Part shown: piece after piece, positions 6,150 through 11,281 of the stretch | Position numbering within the stretch: the first letter of the stretch is position 1 | Layout: each line of letters opens with the position of its first letter | Assembly (NCBI GenBank): GCA_047639575.1 | Contig: JBLIOB010000124.1 | Span: forward strand, 1 to 11,281 | Direction: 5' to 3' | From: JBLIOB01 sp047639575 | Lineage (GTDB): Bacteria > Bacteroidota > Bacteroidia > Flavobacteriales_D > Parvicellaceae | Length of the DNA stretch: 11,281 nucleotides | The notes under the pieces: generated by a model | What the model saw: the letters and a program-made list of their open reading frames with translations, nothing else | Told to the model about the DNA's origin: nothing | Database searches by the model: none | Position numbers and translations under genes: made by a program

Positions 6150-6186
6150 AAAAAGGCCTTCGTTCTGCGGAGGCCTTTTTCTTTAT
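6150..6186 (+). terminator. Strong intrinsic terminator
   Basis: AAAAAGGCCT (6150-6159) is the exact complement of AGGCCTTTTT (6171-6180). The stem extends inward by C-G, G-C and a T-G pair around a 5-base loop (6163-6167), and a T-rich tail (TTTTTCTTTAT) follows. The A-run on the left could allow it to work in both directions. It separates the small ORF transcript from the lipoprotein genes. Confidence 0.88.
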
Positions 6187-6193
6187 ATCAATC

Positions 6194-6224
6194 GTTAAAC
6201 TTCGCTAAATATTTAGCCTTTAAC
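6194..6224. promoter_or_regulatory. Operator-like nested palindrome upstream of the lipoprotein pair
   Basis: GCTAAATATTTAGC (6204-6217) is a perfect 14-bp palindrome. It is flanked by GTTAAA (6194-6199) and TTTAAC (6219-6224), which are complementary to each other, with spacers of 4 and 1 bases. It lies 38 bases before the ATG at 6263 and has no U-tract, so a protein-binding site is more likely than a terminator. A weak -7-like TAACCTTG (6250-6257) lies downstream. Confidence 0.45.
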
Positions 6225-6262
6225 TGAAATCATTATTAACTTCCCTATATAACCTTGAAAGA

Positions 6263-7159
6263 ATGAAGAAATTACTTTATCTGCTTATAGTCTTAGTTGT
6301 TTTTAGCAGTTGTGAGCAACAACCTTTTGAAGGAAAAATTTCGTACGAAATAGAATTCGAAACTGGTTTTGGCGGGAAACTTGGGTTTCTTGATAATTTG
6401 ATCGGTCAAGCAACAAACTCCACAGTCGACCTCTATATTAAAGAAGGAAATGTTATGCTCATAACCGATCCTAATAATTCCATCTTCGGTTCGTTTCAAG
6501 GGAGTTTTACCAAAATAATATTTGATCTTGAAAACCAAGAAGCATTTGTTGTCAACGACAAGGACAAAACTTTCACTACCGAAAGCTTACTTGATAGTGA
6601 CATTGAAGGATTTAATTTTAAGTCTTTTAGTGCAGACCTTACAGCTACCAAAGAATTACTAGGCACTCCAATTGAAACCAATAATTATGCAGGTTATGAA
6701 TGCAATACATATGAGATTGGAGGAACGTGGATAGATGGTAAGGTTAGTTTAAATACCGATTTATTATTGGAAATGAAATCATCCATCTCACAAATAGAAG
6801 GCATGGAAAACTATGACTTGACAGGACTTGGCTTCCCTTTATACTGGGAGAATAAAGTCTTCGGAATTGGAATGACAGCTCAAGCTTCCAAAGTGGAGCA
6901 CAAAACATTGGAACCTGGAATATTTAACATCGATGGATATCGAGAAGTAAATAAAATAGAGTTTTACCAACAAAATCTACCAGAAATAAACTGGGAAGCG
7001 TTCGGACTTGACGATGAAATGAACGACTTAAAGTTTAATCTAGATTCAATTTCCTCAGATTTAATGAAGGATGTTGGAAGTGTGGTAGACTCAATTTTTA
7101 CTGACATTGATGCGGAAGGTATCTTGAATGAGCTTAATAATTTATTTAAAGGGGAATAG
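6263..7159 (+). CDS. Putative lipoprotein, DUF4412-like, first of a tandem paralogous pair
   Basis: A predicted lipoprotein of 298 residues whose function is not known. The signal peptide MKKLLYLLIVLVVFSSC has the acylated Cys at position 17 (FSSC). The mature part opens with FEGKISYEIEFET, a beta-strand start typical of DUF4412/LolA-like lipoproteins that bind or carry hydrophobic ligands; the family assignment is from memory and tentative. Later landmarks are GYECNTYEI (144-152), GLGFPLYWE (188-196) and FNIDGYREV (221-229). The C-terminal 60 residues are acidic and probably helical. A weak TAACCTTG sits only 5 bases before the ATG, so if it is used the transcript would be almost leaderless. 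The gene is 2 bp from a homologous gene, so the two should be co-transcribed. Confidence 0.75.
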   Translation: MKKLLYLLIVLVVFSSCEQQPFEGKISYEIEFETGFGGKLGFLDNLIGQATNSTVDLYIKEGNVMLITDPNNSIFGSFQGSFTKIIFDLENQEAFVVNDKDKTFTTESLLDSDIEGFNFKSFSADLTATKELLGTPIETNNYAGYECNTYEIGGTWIDGKVSLNTDLLLEMKSSISQIEGMENYDLTGLGFPLYWENKVFGIGMTAQASKVEHKTLEPGIFNIDGYREVNKIEFYQQNLPEINWEAFGLDDEMNDLKFNLDSISSDLMKDVGSVVDSIFTDIDAEGILNELNNLFKGE

Positions 7160-7161
7160 CG

Positions 7162-8100
7162 ATGAAAATAAGTAAGCTTGTAGGACTGATAGTCATTTGT
7201 TTTTTAATGGCATGTGGCGGTGAAAGTGAAACTAACAAAGGATTTCAAGGAACTATAACGATCGAATCAACAACGGACATGGTTGGTGCCGCTGGTCTCA
7301 TGGGTGGTTTATTAGGTGATAATTCTCCAGGAAAAACAAGCCAAACTCAACAATTTCATATTGACGTTCCTAAAACCAGAGTTAAAGTAACAACAACTAT
7401 CAATTCAGAAAACTCATTTCAAGGATTAGAGAACCTTTTCACAACCATCATGGTTGATTTCAATGCACAGTATGTTTATCTGATAAATGAAGACGGTAAA
7501 CAATATGTAGAGCTCCCTACAAATGACTTATTTACAAGTAATGAAACGCCTTCTCAAATTCCGTTCGATTTGACTGAAATTTCCTCATTCATTTCTAAAA
7601 CAGACGAAGAAAAGAAGATGTTAGGTTACAATACCAACAGGTATGAAATTGATATGCCGATTCCTCTGTATAAAATTGAAGAAGTTTATTTAAGTCCTGA
7701 ATTATTCAATAAGATTAAACCGATTTTACATAAAATCCCATTCTTGAAAAATGTTATAAGTGATTTACCGGAGGTTGGTTGGCCAATGTCTGTTCAAGTG
7801 GACATCATGGGCATTAAGTCTTCTTATAAAACCACTAAAGTTGAAGAACATGAAATTAGCGAAGATGTATTCAGTTTGGAAGGATATGAATTAATCTCAT
7901 TTGTAGACTATTCTTCCCAAATGATGGAAAAATCAATGGAATTAATGAAAAACTATAGTTTGATGGAAAACTTTAACGCAGATTCAATTCAGGCAATGCA
8001 TAAAACTGATTCAATTGTAGACATGATGGAAGGTTTTATGGATCAAATCGAGGGTCTTGATGACATAAAAGAGATTGAGGGTCTATTTGGTGGATACTAA
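7162..8100 (+). CDS. Putative lipoprotein, DUF4412-like, second of a tandem paralogous pair
   Basis: A predicted lipoprotein of 312 residues, function unknown. The signal peptide ends LMAC with the acylated Cys at 18, followed by GGESET, an acidic stretch that could act as a surface export signal in Bacteroidota. It shares the layout of the preceding gene product: GFQGTITIES (27-36) against FEGKISYEIE, GYNTNRYEI (155-163) against GYECNTYEI, GWPMSV (206-211) against GFPLYW, and FSLEGYELI (237-245) against FNIDGYREV. It gains a Gly/Leu-rich insert at 42-53. The tail from about 254 is Met-rich (nine Met in 40 residues), acidic and probably helical. It starts 2 bp after the preceding stop and has AAAGGGG (7148-7154) 7 bases before the ATG, the one purine-rich Shine-Dalgarno-like site in the window. 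That suggests translational coupling. Confidence 0.75.
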   Translation: MKISKLVGLIVICFLMACGGESETNKGFQGTITIESTTDMVGAAGLMGGLLGDNSPGKTSQTQQFHIDVPKTRVKVTTTINSENSFQGLENLFTTIMVDFNAQYVYLINEDGKQYVELPTNDLFTSNETPSQIPFDLTEISSFISKTDEEKKMLGYNTNRYEIDMPIPLYKIEEVYLSPELFNKIKPILHKIPFLKNVISDLPEVGWPMSVQVDIMGIKSSYKTTKVEEHEISEDVFSLEGYELISFVDYSSQMMEKSMELMKNYSLMENFNADSIQAMHKTDSIVDMMEGFMDQIEGLDDIKEIEGLFGGY

Positions 8101-8166
8101 TAGAGTTTCGAAATTGTATCTCAACTTGCTTGGAATAATTCAGTTATTTATTCGTAATTTTTAAAG

Positions 8167-9696
8167 ATGAAACTTACGTTCACTTTAGCTTTTCTTCTTC
8201 TTTCCATTATTTCTTTTACTCAACTAGAAGGAATTCGCATTGGCGATCCGTATGATAAGGTGCCAGGGAAGAGATTCACTTTTCAGGACGGATATTTTGG
8301 ATTATGTGTCACCTCCGAGAAAAAATCCGTTACCATTCAAAAATTTGATTTACGGACCAATCATGAAGCAGCGGTTTTCACTTTTAAAGACTTACTAGCT
8401 GGTTTCTATGTTGAAGAGGTGTTAAAACTGAATGGGAAATACTTCTTATTTTATTCACTGGCTGATAAGAAAGCTGGCATAAAAGCACTCTTCGCAAGAG
8501 AAATATTCATGGAAACTGGACGGTTGTCTGACGACACTAAAGAGTTGTTTGCTGTGGAAACGGTAACTCCTTGGATGCAGCATGAACTAGGGTTTAACAT
8601 GAGTGAAACCAGTCGACAATTCTCTTTGCGCCTTTCAAATAATCACAAACATTTAGCCGTTGCGTACCAAGTCAAGAAAGAAAAGAAGAAAGATAAAACC
8701 ACGCATTACGGAATTAAATATTTAGACGAATCGTTTGCAGTTAAATCCACCACAACTACTTCAGACCTCACTATCCCTGGAGAAAACTGGATGATGGATT
8801 TTGCAGTATCCAATGAGGGTGTTGTACTTTTTAACATGAGGAATAAAATTGAAGGAGAGGGTAAAAAATATTCCGTACAATCTCATTTATGGACTATTAA
8901 TAATGGCAAAAGTACTTTCGCACAAATTGAGAATGATGATAAAGAGTGTATCAACGCAAAATTTATTTCAACCTCCAATTCAACTTATCTCACTTCGTTT
9001 TATTTGAATGCCACCCAAGAGAATACTCGTGGGTTAATTTTAAATGAGTTTGACAAAGCTGGAGCCATTTCAAAAACGAACAAGTACCCCTTCTCGGATG
9101 AACTTAATATTCCTTATGGTCTTGGAAAGATTATGGGTAAAACTTTGAATACGGTTGCTTTTGAAGAAACGGAAGATGGTGACTTAATATTGGTTGCCGA
9201 AGAAAACAGCACAGACATTTCTGCTGGAGGTGCATTAGAAGTAGTTGCTGCAGCCACTGGAAGCGCTGCGTTTCCTACTAATTACTCGAAACAGATCTGC
9301 ATTTTAAAACTAAACAAGGCCCTTGAATTCCAATGGGTTCGCAGAATCAGAAAGAGCCAAAAACATGCTCAATCAGATCTAAATCTATCTTTTGCAACAG
9401 CTTATGACGATGGTAAACTGATGATTGTAGTAAATGATGAATTACCGAATAGTATTTTAAAACCTGAATATCCAGCCAAAGTATTTACAGGTGGAAGTGG
9501 TGGGCATGTCATTCTATATGATGTAATGGGGCGTGGAACAATTAAAGCTCATGACATTGGTGAAGTTTCGGATATAAGAGGATTGAATTTGTCTAACTTC
9601 GATAAGAGAACCATATATTACCTCGAAGATCACTTTATATTAGAAATGGATCGCTCAAAAAAGGAAAGCGCACTGCTCTATTTTAAGTTTGAGTAG
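8167..9696 (+). CDS. Secreted protein of unknown function, possibly beta-propeller-like
   Basis: A protein of 509 residues that I do not recognise as a named family. MKLTFTLAFLLLSIISFTQ is a clear signal peptide with cleavage probably near residue 19; no lipobox Cys is present, so the protein should be periplasmic or exported. The mature chain is a series of short beta-type segments with repeated patterns of a hydrophobic strand, polar turn and another strand, such as KLNGKYFLFYSLADKKAG (87-104), LSNNHKHLAVAYQV (156-169) and ICILKLNKALEFQWVRRI (377-394). This suits a beta-propeller, but no blade motif is exact enough to prove it. A Lys-rich loop (KKEKKKDK, 170-177) and a Gly/Ala-rich loop (353-367) interrupt the pattern. 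No T9SS sorting domain is seen at the C-terminus. The 66-bp gap upstream holds no clear promoter, so it may be read from the lipoprotein genes. Confidence 0.7.
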   Translation: MKLTFTLAFLLLSIISFTQLEGIRIGDPYDKVPGKRFTFQDGYFGLCVTSEKKSVTIQKFDLRTNHEAAVFTFKDLLAGFYVEEVLKLNGKYFLFYSLADKKAGIKALFAREIFMETGRLSDDTKELFAVETVTPWMQHELGFNMSETSRQFSLRLSNNHKHLAVAYQVKKEKKKDKTTHYGIKYLDESFAVKSTTTTSDLTIPGENWMMDFAVSNEGVVLFNMRNKIEGEGKKYSVQSHLWTINNGKSTFAQIENDDKECINAKFISTSNSTYLTSFYLNATQENTRGLILNEFDKAGAISKTNKYPFSDELNIPYGLGKIMGKTLNTVAFEETEDGDLILVAEENSTDISAGGALEVVAAATGSAAFPTNYSKQICILKLNKALEFQWVRRIRKSQKHAQSDLNLSFATAYDDGKLMIVVNDELPNSILKPEYPAKVFTGGSGGHVILYDVMGRGTIKAHDIGEVSDIRGLNLSNFDKRTIYYLEDHFILEMDRSKKESALLYFKFE

Positions 9697-9742
9697 CATT
9701 TACTTTAGTACAATAGACGACTCTTGATCTGGATTTTAGGCA

Positions 9743-9750
9743 TATCTTTG
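9743..9750 (+). promoter_or_regulatory. Bacteroidota-type -7 element (TATCTTTG)
   Basis: TATCTTTG at 9743-9750 fits TAnnTTTG exactly and lies 23 bases before the ATG of the Asp-box gene. The -33 region is less good: the nearest TTG (9724-9726) is 16 bases upstream, a little closer than usual. Transcription would begin near 9755-9758, within the short dyad at 9754-9768. Confidence 0.5.
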
Positions 9751-9753
9751 CAT

Positions 9754-9768
9754 TACTTTTTAAAAGTA
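9754..9768. repeat. Short perfect dyad in the leader of the Asp-box gene
   Basis: TACTTTT (9754-9760) and AAAAGTA (9762-9768) are exact complements around one central T, ending 5 bases before the ATG at 9774. With a one-base centre it cannot fold fully as RNA, so if meaningful it would be a protein-binding site over the transcription start. Low-complexity AT sequence makes chance plausible. Confidence 0.35.
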
Positions 9769-9773
9769 TAATT

Positions 9774-11222
9774 ATGAAAAAGATTTTTACTCTTTTTATT
9801 TTTGCGGGTGTTGCTAGTTCGTTTTTCGCGCAAACTTTCAACATTTCTGAGGAAATTGGCACCCCTGGGGCATACGGAAATTATCATCCCCAAATAGAAA
9901 TCACTAACGATGCGCTCCCAGGAATTCTTTGGTCGAGCACTTCTTTGGATAATATATATTTCGCAAAACACAATGGAGTTGATGATTTTAACACACCAGT
10001 TCAAGTGAATCCAACAGGAACCAGTACGCAAGTTTATAATTGGAGTGGTCCAGATTTGGCTAGTTGGGGAGACAACCTATATGTAACGTACAAGGCCGCA
10101 GGTTATATGACTGGGCCAATCTACCTGGTAAAGTCCACAGACAATGGAATTTCATTTGGAGATACCGTTAGAGTGGATAATCTATCTGTAGGGTTTGCTA
10201 ACTACCCTGACGTTGCAGTGTACAACGACACTGTTTTTGTAACGTTTATGGATCATGATGCTACTGGAATGGACCCACAATATGTGGTGGCTCGTTCCAC
10301 AGATGGAGGCGCAACATTTGGTGCAGCCGTTGATGCTGGAGTATTATTAGGAGACGAGGCATGTGATTGCTGTCAACCTGAAATTGTAGCTAATGACAAA
10401 TACGTTATCATGTACTTTAGAAACAATGCATCGAACATTAGAGATATAAAAGCAGTAGTTTCTTACGATCGTGGTGCAAGTTTTACTAATGTGATATCTG
10501 TTGATGACCATTTATGGGGTATCATGTCATGTCCAAGTACTGGTCCTGATGCAAGAATTCAGGGAGACACTATGATCTCAGTTTATAAATCTGAAGTTGG
10601 AGGCGATGCAAAAATCTACTTAAATGAATTTGACCTTGCTTTAGACTCTTCATTAAATACAATTGAGTTATCAGTCGGCAGTTTGGGAAATGCTAACTAT
10701 CCACAAGTTGCTTATTCAGGCTCGAATATGGGAGCAGTTTGGGAAAGTCTAGATAATAGTACTGATATCTTTTTCAATTGGTCGACTTCAGGTGCAAGTG
10801 GCTTTAACTCAACAAACATCATCAATGTAACTGATACTTCAGGAGTACAATCAAAGCCCGACATCACGTACGGAAATGGTGTGTATCATGTGATTTGGTC
10901 TGAAGGAGGATCTGGCGGAGTTAAATATGTTCAAATTGGCGAAGGTGTTAACGTAACAGAAAATATTTTAGAAAACGCAATTCATTTATTTCCAAACCCA
11001 GTAGATGATCTTTTGAATATTCAAATGGATTTGCCGTACGCAGGTATAGCGACTCTCAATCTTGTTGATCTTCAAGGAAAATTAGTGACGACTAAAAAGA
11101 TTTCAGTCGTTGAGAACACCAATAAGTCAATGCTGAATTTATCTGGCTTAAGTACAGGATCGTATTTTATTGAAATTCAATTTGATGGCTATTCTTGGAC
11201 GGAAGAGTTGATTAAAAAATAA
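9774..11222 (+). CDS. Secreted Asp-box (BNR, sialidase-like fold) protein with T9SS type A sorting domain
   Basis: A 482-residue exported protein. MKKIFTLFIFAGVASSFFAQ is the signal peptide. The central part (about 25-390) is beta-propeller-like with three Asp-boxes of the form S-x-D-x-G-x-x-F: STDNGISF (121-128), STDGGATF (175-182) and SYDRGASF (230-237). Asp-boxes are structural and do not prove sialidase activity; the Arg triad and FRIP motif of true sialidases are not evident. EACDCCQPEI (195-204) carries a CxCC motif with a distant C253. Residues from about 403 form a T9SS type A sorting domain: LFPNPVDDLLNIQ, then VDLQGKLV, LSGLSTGSYFIEI and a basic end, KK. The protein should therefore cross the outer membrane by type IX secretion and be released or anchored at the surface. 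It is preceded by its own promoter-like site. Confidence 0.88.
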   Translation: MKKIFTLFIFAGVASSFFAQTFNISEEIGTPGAYGNYHPQIEITNDALPGILWSSTSLDNIYFAKHNGVDDFNTPVQVNPTGTSTQVYNWSGPDLASWGDNLYVTYKAAGYMTGPIYLVKSTDNGISFGDTVRVDNLSVGFANYPDVAVYNDTVFVTFMDHDATGMDPQYVVARSTDGGATFGAAVDAGVLLGDEACDCCQPEIVANDKYVIMYFRNNASNIRDIKAVVSYDRGASFTNVISVDDHLWGIMSCPSTGPDARIQGDTMISVYKSEVGGDAKIYLNEFDLALDSSLNTIELSVGSLGNANYPQVAYSGSNMGAVWESLDNSTDIFFNWSTSGASGFNSTNIINVTDTSGVQSKPDITYGNGVYHVIWSEGGSGGVKYVQIGEGVNVTENILENAIHLFPNPVDDLLNIQMDLPYAGIATLNLVDLQGKLVTTKKISVVENTNKSMLNLSGLSTGSYFIEIQFDGYSWTEELIKK

Positions 11223-11226
11223 GTTT

Positions 11227-11281
11227 CTATTTACTCAATTTAGCCAGTCTTTTCTGAGCTAATTTTCTTAGTTGCTTACCA
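11227..11281 (-). CDS. C-terminal fragment of a convergent gene (partial)
   Basis: On the minus strand one frame is open from the window edge to a TAG at 11229-11227; the other two are closed within the first 12 bases. It reads GKQLRKLAQKRLAKLSK, a Lys/Leu-rich, probably helical end. Its stop would lie 4 bases from the stop of the plus-strand Asp-box gene, a tight tail-to-tail arrangement. Seventeen residues are too few to identify the protein, and a chance open stretch of this length cannot be excluded. Confidence 0.4.
   Translation of the reverse strand, partial: GKQLRKLAQKRLAKLSK

Noticed and set aside
6293..6681. Two minus-strand ORFs (6293-6538 and 6496-6681) inside the first lipoprotein gene.
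   Set aside because: Both are wholly within a well-supported gene with a signal peptide and a paralogue downstream; they are reading-frame shadows.
9753..10031. Minus-strand ORF of 92 codons over the start of the Asp-box gene.
   Set aside because: It is antisense to the signal peptide and promoter of a well-supported gene, and its translation shows no domain-like pattern.
9774..11222. Calling the Asp-box protein an active sialidase (neuraminidase).
   Set aside because: Only the structural Asp-boxes are visible. The FRIP motif and catalytic Arg triad are not evident, so enzymatic activity is not supported.

Overview
The window looks like an AT-rich chromosomal segment of a member of the Bacteroidota, probably a Flavobacteriales-type marine or aquatic bacterium. 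The evidence is a C-terminal type IX secretion (T9SS) sorting domain on the last full gene, short lipoprotein signal peptides, start codons mostly without Shine-Dalgarno sequences, and promoter-like sites of the Bacteroidota form TTTG-N19-TAnnTTTG. The genus cannot be told from this sequence. All full-length genes are on the plus strand. Only a short convergent fragment at the right edge appears to be on the minus strand.

Left part (1-4265): four genes form an almost complete reductive pyrimidine degradation pathway. They are a nitrilase-superfamily beta-ureidopropionase (5'-truncated by the window edge), the two dihydropyrimidine dehydrogenase subunits PreT and PreA, and a small yeast-type cytosine deaminase. 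Together they would take cytosine to uracil, uracil or thymine to the dihydropyrimidine, and the ureido acid to beta-alanine or 3-aminoisobutyrate. The ring-opening dihydropyrimidinase is not in the window and may lie upstream. Each of the three intergenic gaps in this cluster (about 97-152 bp) is almost filled by an imperfect inverted repeat. The first and third share a motif of the form GnGTCATnnnCGTTC placed 12-15 bases before the next start codon.

Middle (4371-6262): an ABC1/UbiB-family atypical kinase gene ends in an inverted repeat that spans its stop codon. A 557-bp gap follows. In it I see a well-formed Bacteroidota promoter, an unlisted 54-codon basic small ORF, and two consecutive hairpins, the second a strong intrinsic terminator. 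After these comes a 14-bp perfect palindrome inside a longer dyad, just ahead of the next gene.

Right part (6263-11281): two tandem genes only 2 bp apart encode diverged paralogous lipoproteins (DUF4412/LolA-like in flavour, function unknown). Next is a secreted protein of unknown function, possibly beta-propeller-like. Then comes a secreted Asp-box (BNR, sialidase-like fold) protein with a CxCC motif and a T9SS sorting domain. The last bases hold the apparent C-terminus of a convergent gene. I found no mobile element, CRISPR array, tRNA or rRNA.
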